From positions 310,001 to 374,000 of the forward strand of contig SADC01001025.1 of the NCBI GenBank assembly GCA_004194705.1: a DNA stretch of 64,000 nt, written 5' to 3'. Shown here in pieces: positions 12,001 through 24,000 of this stretch. Every line of letters begins with the position of its first letter. Positions within the stretch are counted from its first letter, which is position 1. Source of the DNA: Ditylenchus dipsaci. Lineage: Eukaryota > Nematoda > Chromadorea > Rhabditida > Anguinidae. The notes beneath the pieces were generated by a model. It did not search any database. It was not told where the DNA came from and saw nothing but the letters and a program-made list of their open reading frames with translations. The translations under genes were made by a program, and so were the position numbers.

Positions 12001-15000
12001 TTTTTTGTGCTTTGTGCTTAGGCGCAAAATGGGCCAGTGTACATTAGAACGAACTCAAACATGTATTCTCCACATGTCCCTCCAAATATTTAAAGTTACA
12101 GGTTCCAATCCTGGTGGTAACATACATCATTTTTTCTTGATCAACATTCGTAAAATAGTTTTTTATAAGAATAGTAAGCCTGGCACTTCCCCCAGATGGG
12201 TATCCACATCAAAAATTCAAATTTTGGATTTGGATTAAAGTAAGTAAAATCATTGTAACATATCCAGAATCGTATCCTGAACACGGGTTAATAATACTAA
12301 AACAGCGATTTGACTTGCAGGAGCCCCAGTTATGGCATACACGAAAAATTTGCCACCCACCCCTTCGGAGTAGTCGTTTTTAGGGCATTTTTGACCAAAT
12401 TTAAATCCTTTTTAGGCAAAATCTAGGTAAAAATGATAGATTTTGAACAGGTTTTTACTTTCTGGGCCTACCGCATATATAAACTCTGGTATGCATATGT
12501 TTTTATGCATCCAGAGTCACTTTCGAGTGATTTGTGTCTAAGGTATGTGGGTGTGCGCATCTCAACTCCAAGCCCCCTGCGCCCCCTTCGTGGGCGCAGG
12601 GGCTTGAGAGTTAGAGATGCGCGCACAGACTTACCTTAGACATAATTCCGAGCTAGACTCTTGATCGAAAATGCATTTAGAGTCTTTTTAGAGTCTAAAA
12701 ATTTAGAGTCTAAAAATGTGATAAATCACCAAAAAGGGCCCTAAAATACCCTAAAAAGTTTTTACTACTTACTCTCGTGGCTTATCTACTCAGGCACCTG
12801 GCTCACTTACCCATACCGGTTCTTTTTGGTTATCGGGAATACCCGACCTCAGTCGTGCTAAGACAATTTATGCGTAAGAATCGGGTATTCCCGATAACCA
12901 AAAAGAACCCCATACCTAGGTACGTCACGACCTACCCACTCCGGTACTATTGTAGGTCGACCTGGACTATTTAGGGAGGATATAAACTATATAGGGTATA
13001 TCTGAACCTTAAAGGTTGCATCTTTACCATTGAGAGAAGATCATGATCATTGAAGCTAAATCTGAGCCACTTAGGGTGGACTGGTGCCACTGCAGGTAGA
13101 TGAGGACCGTTGAAATAACAAACAAATATTTTTACCCAATATTCCTGTCAAGTCAAAATTAGAGGATGAATTACCGGAGGATGAATTTACCGAGGATGAA
13201 TTTACCTAGAGCCGTTTTTTAGATTCTGTTTTTACCGTTCTGTTCAGCATGAAAGAGAGGCGCGGTCTTTAGAATAATGACGACCACTCCATAAATTGTT
13301 TCAGTGATTAAAATGCGTTGGCGCAACCAAAAAAAGTTTTTTTGGAGTGGTCGATTTTGGAGTGGTCGAAAAAAAATCTTTTTTTTTGTTGCGCCAGCGC
13401 GTTTTAATTACTGAATCAATTTATGGAGTGGTCGTCATTATTCTGAAGACCGCGCCTCTTTTTTCATGCTGAACAGAACGGTAAAAACAGAATCTAAAAA
13501 ACTAATCAAAAAATTGGTTAACACAGCCTTCCAAAAAAGACCGCACCGCGACTGCCGTCAACCCTACATGATAGGACAAAGTATTGGGCTCAGCTGCACA
13601 TTTATACTGTATCGAAGGTCATTGTAATGGCAGTTGCCAGTGCTAAAAGTTTTAAAGGTCGTTGCTGGTTCGGGAATTTACGAGGGTCGGTGCTGCTACG
13701 GTAGTTAGTGGTGCGGTGCCGGTACCGGAATTTTTGAATTTACAGCATTGTCGAAGGCCTATTTTATTAGAACAGGCACAAATATCTCCCACCAAGTCTA
13801 GATCCGATATCACTGAAAACAGAATAACAATCAGATTAAAATGTGGAAGTTAAACTCAAACAAAAAAACCTTTGTTGCAACGCATATATTCAGCAATATT
13901 GGCCATGTCCATTGTGGAGAGCCGTGTCTGTGGATGGCCCTGAAACAGCGTATAACTGGTAATCATGTACTGCATTTGTCTAGATGTATAACCTCGAGGT
14001 ATACAACAACTCAAAGTATACCACTACTCACTTCATACTTGAGGTTTCAAGCCCAGTCGATCTACCCTTGTAATAGCGCATTTAGTATTTTTCTGCTGCG
14101 TTGCTATCCTGTTTAGAAGATAGTTATTACTCTTTCAGAAGTCTAGAGCTAAATCCAAAAGTCTATTGAAGATATGTTCAATGCCCGCCTTCCTTATAAC
14201 ACTTGGCGCTTTTATGTGTAATTCAGATCTATCTCATTTATCTGCTGGATGGAGTTCTCCAAATACAATGGTCAAAAAGAAAACTGCTCGGGCAGGTTAA
14301 GGTGACACCTATTAAATGGATCAATATTGATTCGAACGCTATTTGGAATCTTTTTTAGAACGAAATTCGCTAAAAACATTCACCAAAAAGATTTTTGTTG
14401 AAATAGCCCTTTCTGTCAAATGATGTAATTTGTGACAATAATTGTAAAAAATTCCAGCTGTTCGTTTGACCTAAGAAATTGAAAGTCTGAGAATGGATCG
14501 ATCCAAGTTAGAAGATTTGCTGAAGCGCCGTTTCTTTTATGATCAAAGCTTTGCTATTTATGGTGGAATTTCGGGTAAGTGGCGTTCGAATAATTTAATT
14601 TGGCCCTTGTGAATTCCCTTTGGGTTTTAGGGCTTTACGACTACGGTCCGATGGGTTGTGCTCTCAAGTCAAATATTGTGCAGCAGTGGCGTAAGCACTT
14701 CATTCTTGCTGAAAATATGCTTGAGGTTGAATGCTCGGCTCTTACCCCTGAACGTGTGCTGAAGTAGGTCAATTAATTAATCCCACTGAAATTTTGAAAA
14801 ATATGCCCCAACTCACCTGTCTAAGGGCATCTGGTCACGTGGATCGTTTCGTTGATTGGATGGTGAAGGATATGAAAAATGGCGAATGCTTCCGTGCCGA
14901 TCACTTAATAAAGAATAATGCCGAAGAACTTATCAAGGTTGTCTGCATAATCCAGGGTTGCCAGACGTCCCTATTAATAAGATTTGTCCTTATTTTGGGA

Positions 15001-18000
15001 TCCCAAATCTTATTTTTCTTTAATAAAATTAGTCAAAATCTTTTTTTTGTCAGCAAAAGAGCGATGAGCACTGGATAAAATAGCAAATTTGGCAAAAAAT
15101 ACCCAAAAATGTCCTTATTTTGAGCAAATGTCCTTATTTTTGGAAAAAAATCTGGCAGTCCTGGCATAGTCTTATATTTAGACATAAAAAAAATTCAGAA
15201 GAAGGAAACTACTACTCAAGTCAAAGCCGAGCTTATCGATATCCTCAATCGTTTGGATGGGCTCAACAACAAGGATATGCATCAAGTGATCACAACGTAT
15301 GGTTTCAAATCCCCATCAACTGGGAATGATCTATCAGAGCCTGTATCTTTCAATTTGATGTTTCCCACCCAAATCGGTAGGATTTCTGTTTGCCGATGAA
15401 CTTGCAAACGGTAAATGTTCCAGGTCCGACTGGTGATTTCAAGGCATATTTGCGTCCAGAAACAGCTCAGGGAATCTTCATCAACTTCAAGAGGCTGTTG
15501 GAGTTCAACCAGGGCAAACTTCCATTTGCCGCCGCTCAAATCGGAGCTGGTTTCCGAAATGAGATCTCTCCTCGTCAAGGACTTATCCGTGTTCGTGAGT
15601 TCACTATGTGCGAAATTGAACACTTCGTAGATCCCGACGACAAGAAGCATGCGAAATTCTCTAAGGTGGCTAACGTGGTTATGACTCTGTTCACTGCGTG
15701 CGACCAAGTCGATAACAAGGGCACCAAGACCATGTGAGTTCAGGGTTTTGTACTTTTCCTTTGTAAATTTCTCTCATTTACAGGACAATCGGAGAAGCGG
15801 TGGAGCAAGGGATTGTGGACAATGAAACTCTAGGTTACTACATGGCTCGTACGCATCTATTCTTGGAGTCCGTGGGTGTTCACAAAGACAAGCTGCGTTT
15901 CCGACAGCATATGTCCACTGAAATGGCTCACTATGCAAAGGTAAGGGTCATATGTTTTTACAAAGAAAAGATTTCGAAATAATTATTTCAGGATTGTTGG
16001 GATGCCGAGTGTCGTACTTCCTATGGATGGATTGAATGTGTGGGCCATGCCGATCGTGCCTGTTATGATTTGTCCTCGCATTCTAAGGCGACAGGCGTGA
16101 AACTACAAGCAGAACAAAAGCTTCCGGCACCCAGAAAAGAAAATTTGCCGAAAGCAGTGTTCAATAAAGCAAATTTGGGACAAAAGTACAAGGCTAGCAG
16201 CAAGCAGGTGTGTCATTTGACCCTGTCAGTTGCTGGGTTTCTGGCTTATCTGAGCATTTTTAGATTGTGACAGTCGTGGAGAGCTATGATGTTGATCAAC
16301 TAAATGAACTCCGAGCGGCTTTAGATGGATCTTCGTAAGTGTTCTGAAAAGATACCTATGCAGCCTGTACTACTGGGTTTAGAACATACCCTTTAAAAAT
16401 CAATGACGAAGTTTTCCAACTCACCAAAGATCTTGTGGAAGTGAGACTGGTTGAATCTACTGTCCATGTTGAAGTTAGATCACTTTTTAATTAATCTATT
16501 TTAATTTCACGGTTTTCTTTGAAGGTGATTGTTCCGTCAGTGATTGAACCATCTTTCGGTGTTGGCCGCATCATGTATGCCGTTCTTGAGCACGCTTTCC
16601 GTCAGAGAGATGGTGATGAGAAAAGACTGGTTAGCAGTTTATATTTAGAATAAATTATCGAAAACAAAGCTAGAAATGCAGTACTTGGAATTGCCTGCCT
16701 CTATTGCTCCGGTCAAGTGCTCTATCTTGACACTTATGAAGAAAGACGTTTTCAACCCTTTGGTTGATATGGTTCAGGAGGAGCTGTCCAGCCACGAACA
16801 TAGCTTCAAAGTGGTATGTTTTCCAAGAATGTATAAATTTCTTTATGTTTGACAAACTTTAATTTTTTCATTGCCAGGATGATGGGGCTGGTTCAATTGG
16901 ACGTCGCTACTCTAGAACAGATGAGATTGGTCAGAAATTTTCCTCTCTTGATTTCTCTAAAAATATCTGTTCTAGGAATACCATTCGGTGTGACTATTGA
17001 TTACGAATCGGTGGATGCCCCGCACACAGTCACTCTTCGTCACGCTCAAAGCATGCAGCAAATCAGAATTAAGGTAATCATTCGCTGATGCCGTTTGTTT
17101 CATTTGCTTAAGTTTTTACGATTTAGATTTCGGAACTTGGCGAGTTAATTGAAGATCTGGTTAAAAATCGTCGTCAGTGGGCCGATGTGATTAAAGAATT
17201 TCCTGTGCTCGGAGCAGCGGTTGAATAATATTGATAAGAACTTGTTTTTGTCATTTGGCCCTTAAATTTGTTTGAGAGGTGGTTGTTGTTAATGAAGAAT
17301 ACTGTGGTGTAGTTTTAGGTACCAATTTAAGTTATGCATCAGAGGTGTTCTGGCTTAGTGATGTGGATTTGCCTTTTGGCGATGTTGCAATGCAATATTT
17401 TAAGTTCTTCTCTGTTTGCAGTGAAATATGCAATATTTTAAAAAGCTTGCATGCAATATATCGCACTAATTGCGAAAAGTGGGTTTGCAATATGCAGGGT
17501 GTCCCGAGAAATTCGCCTGATTTCAAATGGCTATAGCTTTTTTATCGAGACGATTTTCAAAATTCTGCTTTCACTGAACGCCTTAGAATTACGGGCGATT
17601 TCATTTGGTATCAAAAAAATTCCGACATTTTTTTTGACTTTATTGCCTTGGTCCTCCCTTTGGTCCAAAAATTGTGGTTTTTTAGAAGTTTCGGACCAAA
17701 GGGGTGACCAAGGCAAAAAAGTCAAAAAATGTCGGATTTTTTTTGATATCTAATGAAATCGCCCGTAATTCTAGGGCGTTCTGCGAAAACAGAATTTTAA
17801 AAATCGTCTCGAGAAAAAAGTTATAGCCATTTGAAATCAGGCGAATTTCTGGGGACACCATGTATTTACCGGTATTGAATTATTCGCTTATTTTTCGGTA
17901 CGTGAAAATTCAGGCGTACACCCAATTCATCGTACGGACAATTCACCGTACGAATTCATCATACGGACAATTCATCGTATTGTTATAGAGCCGAACTCTA

Positions 18001-21000
18001 ACTACCGTATTTCCTCTAATAGAAGCCCCCTCCTATTATAAGCCCCCCTCCTATTATAAGCCCCCCTCCTATTATAAGCCCCCTCTGGAGGTCATCCAAA
18101 ATATAAAAGCCCCCCCCCTCTAGTGGGTATCCTAAAAATATAAGCCCCTTTTTTATATAAACCCGAGAATCAATTTTTTTTCGATAAATAGGTGTTGCTA
18201 AACGTGGTACAAGATATAAAGAAGGCTAAACTGTATTATATGTCCTAACTCAAAATCGCGATTCAACCACTTAGAAAGATGTTTTACGTCCTAAAACATA
18301 CAGAAAACATGTTTTAAGGTGGGGGGCGACACTTTTTTTAAGAAAAATATTTGACACAATTATGGTCATTTTGACTAAAAATGCAAAAAATTTGGGGTAG
18401 TAATTCTTTTTGCCCATAGAATACTCGTTTTTGCCCATAGAATATTTTTTTTGCCCATAGATTCGGTACGCCCATAGAATACTTGTTTTTGCCCATAGAA
18501 TACTTGTTTTTGCTCATAGAACTTAAAGTGCCCATAGAATACTCGTTTTTGCCCATAGAATACTCTTTTTTGCCCATAGAATTTGAAATTCCCATATATG
18601 TCTTTATATGGTTGCTATATTCAGCTATGTCTCTACAAGAAGTGTCTGGCCGAAGAAAAGATAAGCCTGCTCTCGTTTACGCACAAATGATCAAATTCAG
18701 TAGTGACGAAGCAGAGAGCCATGTACTGCAGTGGAAGAAGAATCCGGATAGCGTTTCGTTGTTAAACAAGTGGAATTTGTAAGCTTTTGTTGTCATTCTT
18801 AGTTTCTTATCCATGCTTTCAGCAAAGGGACATATCTCTGCCATAAACACGTTATTGAAAGTTGGAGTTGCGCTGTGTCCAGAAAAAAAGGATGTGTCTG
18901 CCCAGCAAAGCTCAGGATTCGAAGGCCCAGTAGCAATCAAGACATTATCGTCGAGTCAAGTGGGGAGCATTCCAGCCATGAATCAACTGTGCAGCCGAGA
19001 GGTTGATTGAAAACTGCAGTAGATGTCCATATCATCAGGTAATTCATTCATGCTTTATATCTTCCCCATCACGTGGATTTTTTCAAGATTGTGGCCTCAG
19101 TTCCATCGATTCCACAATCTCTTTATCGCGAAGCTTATCTACTGGGAGAAGAAGGTAGCCTTCTCGTGATGCCATCAAAGAAGGTGACTGATCAAGATAT
19201 CGTCCAGCACTATGATCTTTTCAATGTTGTCTACATCTCGTCACTTGGGTTCAGTACTTGGTGGGTCTTTGCCGATGAATCGCTAAATCTGTTGTAATAT
19301 AATCTGCTTCAAGAGTTAAAGTCGCTGATATACTGGGAAAGAAAAGAAAGAGAGGAAGACCTGCTCAAGGATAAATGTTTCGTTTTAGACTTGTTATTGT
19401 TGAGCGTTGTAAAAATGTCATTTGGTTCAAAGAAAATGAAATGTGATACTGATATGGGAACATGGATTGTTGGAAGATTCAGGGAACATATATGTATCTC
19501 CTCTATTAACCACACATGCAAAGTTTTTTTCGACCCCTAAAGAATCTTGCAATTGTGAATCAAAATGGTCTTTACTCTGAAATCCTTGTCCAAAAATGAA
19601 GGGTGGAGGGTTATTAGAGCATAGGGAGTTAATAGAGCAAATATGGTATTGAAGATATTAATGATAAAGGTGAAAGATATGTCTCTCGTTAAGAAGCTTG
19701 TTCAAATCGTTTGACTGGAGATGTGTTGGTTTTTATTTTATAAACATCAAAATATATTGCCAAAAACGATACTATCATACAATACTATAAGCATTAAAAT
19801 CTATGGGACGAAAACGAGAATTCTATGCGCAAAAACAAGTATTCTATGGGCATACCAAATCTATGGGCAAAAAAGAGTATTCTATGGGCAAAAACGAGTA
19901 TTCTATGGGCAAAAACAAGTATTCTATGGGCAAAAACAAGTATTCTATGGGCAAAAACAAGTATTCTATGGGCATACCCAATCTATGGGCAAAAAAAAAT
20001 ATTATATGGGCAAAAACGAGTATTCTATGGGCAAAAAAAATATTATCCAAAAATTTGCCAATTTTCGAATGGAAACTTTTTGTTAGTGTTTTGGCGCCTT
20101 TTTTAAACTTTTTAAGCTCGATCTTGGACTTAGGCTTAGGCTTTAGGCTTAGGCTTAAAACTTTTAGCTCTTTTTCGATTTTTCGTCATTTTTGGTCAAA
20201 TAATTTTTTCTTAAAAAAAAGTGTCGCCCCCCACCTAAAAACATGTTTTCTGTATGTTTTAGGACGTAAAACATCTTTTTAAGTGGTTAAATCGCGATTT
20301 TGAGTTGGGACATATAATAAAGTGCGGCCATAAAGAATGTCTTCATGTATTTGCCAAGCGCGTCTTTCGAATTGGATCGCTGGAATACTTGTGAATGAGT
20401 GAATTTCAAAGCAAAATCTACATCGAGTACTATTTTAGCGGGTATTTTGTTGGTTTAAAAAATTGCTTTATGCAGTAATCATCTGCAGAAAATCAGCAAC
20501 AAACGATACGAAGTGACGTCGCTTTATGTTTGAGGAACAAGAAAATAAGTCGGCAGCATAGGTCAGATAAAAAGAAGGCATAACGATATTTCGCAGAAAA
20601 TTATCTTGATTTCGGAGAAAATTTTTCTCTCACTTTTTTCTTTTTGATTTTTTACCTTTTTTCGAAAAGTACAGGGTGAGTCGAGAAATTCGAACACTTT
20701 TAATAGGCCATAACTTTTTGTCTAGGACAAATTTTGAAATTCCATGAACGCAGAACGACTCAATTTTTTATAAGAATTTGTTTGTTATATAATGCGAAAA
20801 CAAAATTTTCGCTTGATCCCCCACGTGGTGTGGCCTTGCCCATCCAGAGGCTATTCTCAGACATTCTGCAAAGTTATTACTCTAAATGACACTTTAGCTA
20901 CACAATGGTGTTAATACTTTCAGAAAAAGTATATGTAAACTAATAGCAAAGTTGAAACAAAATTTGCTGAAAAATTAAGATAATTTGCTGCGAAATTCCA

Positions 21001-24000
21001 ATACGCCCAAAATAAATTTAGCTAGAGCGCCTCCGAGAGAAACATTGGGTATAAAATAAAAGCCCCGGGGTTTCTATTAGAGGAAATACGGTAACTTTAT
21101 TGAATTGTTCGTACGATGAATTTGTACGATGAATTGTCCGTACGATTAATTGACCTAGACCCGAAAATTAATCCTCAGGGACAACTCATCCTCACTTGTG
21201 AAAACGGTACTGTTCATCCTCATCTGTGAAAAAGAACAATTCATCCTCATTACTTAAAGGGGGGGGGAACTTTATATACGCATCGCCTTTTGTCAAAAGT
21301 TCTAGTCCCTCTGGGGTTGTTTTAATTTAATTTTTCAGTAAGTTTTTTGACTTTTAGGTCCAAAAATCATCGAGCAATCGATTGCAACCGTTTCCAGCAC
21401 TGATTTGTTGTCATCAACTGCCTCAATTTTGCAATTTTTGGCAATGACTACCAAAATTAAAGGAAACTACCCAAAATGATGCAAACTAGGAACTGAGATT
21501 TTTTGCGATTCTTATAAGGTATCGACTTAATGAAAACAATTGTTTTATTGCCTAGGATTCAATGACGATTACTAAGTCAGAGAAAGATCTAAAGATGATT
21601 TGGAGAGGTAAGTTTAATTTATTATTTTGAGTTCAAGTACTTTAATGATTTACACAATTTTGCTGTTTGGACGGAAAAGGCCCATCGAGTGGTCCGGACA
21701 AATAAAAGCTGTCTACATGGATGGTCCTTTACCATAATTCGTGCCCTATTCTATCAAGTTTTTATTTCATCTTTTTATCTTTATCATTGATTTTTCAACA
21801 CATTCAGGTTCATGCTGTTCTGGCTGAGAGAACTGCACGAGAAGCAAATGGTGGCAAGTGGGTGTGCCCTGTACTTTATGTGTTGCTCAAGTCGAAGTCT
21901 CGGGATGTCTACACAAAGCTGTTCAAAATAGTGAAACATTAGTGGTCTTATAAGGTGTCGACTGAATAAAAAAACAATTGTTTTATTGCCTAGGATTCAA
22001 CAGCTGTTGCTAAAAAAAAAGCCGTTGCCGGATTTCACACCTACTTCTTTTTTGTTTGACTTTTTACAAGTCGACATCGAATCTTCGATCGATGTTTTTT
22101 CTTGTAAATTATTTTTCACTCTGTTATAGTCATCTCCTCTGTTGTTGAATTTAGATTGAAATATTGCTGGTTGTCTCTTTCACGTCGTGAACAATTTTAA
22201 CAAGAAAATTGGAGCATATGGTCTCAGAGAGCGCTACCAAGAGCTTGAGTTTTCCCACCTGGCAAGAATGATCATCTCAGTCGCTTTTGTCCCGCCAACT
22301 GCCATTTGGTGCTGCTTTGCTCAACTTCAACTACACCTACCTGTTGAACTTGCACCAGTTCTTAATAGGTTCACACAAAATTCTATCGCTGAACGCCTTG
22401 TCTTTCGTCACAAATCTATTTTATTGGCAGTAATGATTTTAGGTACACCTGAGCAGGGCTTTAAAAAATTTTTTTTGACATCCTACATCCACATCCGGCC
22501 AAAAAAATTTTTGACATCCACATCTGACATCCGGATGTGAAATTTTTGACATCCGAAAACATCCGAAAAATCCATGAAAAATCAATGAAAAATCAATGAA
22601 AACATCCGCTGACATCCGATTCAAATTTTTTTGACATCCACATCCACATCCGCCGGATGTGGATGTTTCGGATGTAAACATCCACATCCGGATGTATCTT
22701 CCGGATGTTTTTAAAGCCCTGCACCTGAGCGAGCTCCAATATTTCCGGTCAGGTAGTGGACATGTTATGAGAGGACTTTGGCCGGAGAAGGTCAAACCAA
22801 CGATTTCGCAGAGGCTGCTCATCTGCGACTTCATGACGCTCTCGCTGTGGACAAACCAACAGTTGGCAGCCTTCTTCAGGGTCTTAATCGAATGACATTC
22901 ATTTCGAGCAGTACTTGGAAGGAATTGCAAGAGTCTACTATGAAGCAGATGCGGGAATATTGGCAAAGGTACACTAATATCATGACTCTAGTCTTATAGT
23001 ATATCTTCGAGGGCTAGCTTACGATATAGTGATGGATCAGTTAATGTTGAAAAATCGTTTCTTTGCCATTTTATTCTTTGGTGAAAATAAAAATTGTTTG
23101 CTGATAATGATAATTGAGAGAAACATTTATTGTGAGAATGATTCGCTGGTCTAACATAAGTGAGGATGAATAGTCCTATTTTCCCAAGTGAGGATGAATC
23201 GTACCTAAGTGATGATGAATCGTCCTTTTTCACCAAGTGAGAATGAATTGTCCCTTTTTTAACAAGTGAGGATGAATCGTCCCTTTTAACCAAGTGAGGG
23301 TGAATCGTCTCTTTTAAATAGTGAGGATGAATCGTCCGTGTCCTCTTATTTTTCGCTCAAATCTTTAAAACAATCTTTATGGAGAGCTTTAAAGTTAGCG
23401 CTATGTGAACTTCAGTTTTAAATATCAGTCAACGTTTAACACTCACCAGCCAGCTGTTGAGGAGCCACTCATCGCAATTACTTGGTGTACTAGACCTGAA
23501 ACATTTTGTATATGCAAGAGCAATATAAATCTGAACATTTTTAAGATGCAACTAATTTTTAACATAGGATAAAATGCTGACTACAACGTCTTTTTATCTA
23601 TGGCCGATTAACTTACTTTTAGTTAGGGGACTAAGTCCAAGAACAGAAGCGGCTGCTGCCTAAAACCGCAACACTCGATACTGACCTCAAGTTACTAAAA
23701 AAACTTACGCCGGCTGATTCGCCCATCACCTGTAAAACCAAATATGGACTAGTTAAAAGTAATTTAAAAAATTAACTGTAATTCTTGTGGGATCACCATT
23801 GAACTGTTTGATGTTGCGCTGCACCCATTCAATAGCCAATTTCTGATCCCAAATACCAAAGTTACCTTCCACTTGACCATTTGCTGGTGTATTCCCCGCA
23901 CCGCTGTGCGATCCATCGTTGGGATGATGGATGGACATGAATCCGAAAGGTCCAAACGGTAGTTGACGGTGATGATGGTGATGTTTTTGAACACTAAATT

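Larger units (their letters stand above)
11836..13213. mobile_element. Foldback element, GGTAAATTCATCCTC unit, 1.38 kb
   Basis: Perfect 9-bp duplication GTTTTTTAG (11827-11835, 13214-13222). Left arm GGGCGGCGGTAAATTCATCC followed by four 15-bp units; right arm has three inverted units and ends GGCTCTAGGTAAATTC in reverse complement. Arms end in AATTTTGTCTTGACA, as in the element at 26458-27632, so the two are one family. The interior holds a B-box repeat (about 12090-12310) and a UUCG-hairpin repeat (12465-12690). Confidence 0.9.
11762..13566. mobile_element. hAT-like element with TAGGGTTGACGGC ends, split by a foldback
   Basis: Ends TAGGGTTGACGGCGGTCGCG (left) and its inverse at 13547-13566, arms matching for about 75 bp. 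Flanks CATGACAG (11754-11761) and CATGATAG (13567-13574) agree at 7 of 8, typical for hAT. A 1.4-kb foldback element occupies 11836-13213; the remaining right part (13223-13500) contains a second palindrome around GGAGTGGTCG. Confidence 0.8.
18005..21091. mobile_element. TA-flanked element with CCGTATTTCCTCTAATAGAAG ends, copy 1 (interrupted)
   Basis: Inverted ends CCGTATTTCCTCTAATAG... and ...CTATTAGAGGAAATACGG, flanked by TA on both sides. The ends include a run of TATTATAAGCCCCC units. Interrupted at 18216-18223 by the FLYWCH element; without it the element is about 970 bp and matches copy 2 at 33416-34584. No coding capacity seen. Superfamily not established; TA duplication suggests the Tc1/mariner or a similar group. 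Confidence 0.8.
17913..21162. mobile_element. Foldback element, GGACAATTCATCGTAC unit; host of two nested insertions
   Basis: Arms 17913-18003 and 21092-21162 are inverted arrays of GGACAATTCATCGTAC-like units. Flanking 9-mers GAAAATTCA (17904-17912) and GAAAATTAA (21163-21171) agree at 8 of 9 bases. Both ends start with GG. All of its middle is the CCGTATTTCCTC element, which itself holds the FLYWCH element: three insertions deep. On its own it would be only about 160 bp. Confidence 0.7.
21175..23345. mobile_element. Foldback element with AATTCATCCTCACTTG arrays enclosing the MULE transposase
   Basis: Left arm about 21175-21255 and right arm 23157-23345 are inverted arrays of GGACAATTCATCCTCACTTG-like units (three units left, about seven right). 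Exact ends and duplication could not be fixed. The decayed transposase is between them, so this may be a degraded autonomous member of the foldback group. The left arm runs into a CTTAAAGGG...GGAACTT segment (21255-21485) shared with 32775-33403. Confidence 0.6.

Noticed and set aside
13841..14116. 91-residue plus-strand frame starting [10 protein letters not shown]
   Set aside because: It is antisense to esterase exon 8 and has no protein-like features.
16441..16473. Glycyl-tRNA synthetase exon 9 ending at 16440 (GTGAGA donor)
   Set aside because: Reading on gives [11 protein letters not shown], which matches the conserved strand before [12 protein letters not shown]; the donor at 16474 is used instead.
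19803..20282. 159-residue open frame with repeating YSMGKNK
   Set aside because: It reads through the CCCATAGAATACTCG arm array; other frames are equally open.
22439..22966. 175-residue minus-strand frame
   Set aside because: It runs antisense through the MULE relic and the ATCCGGATG repeats of the nested hAT-like element.
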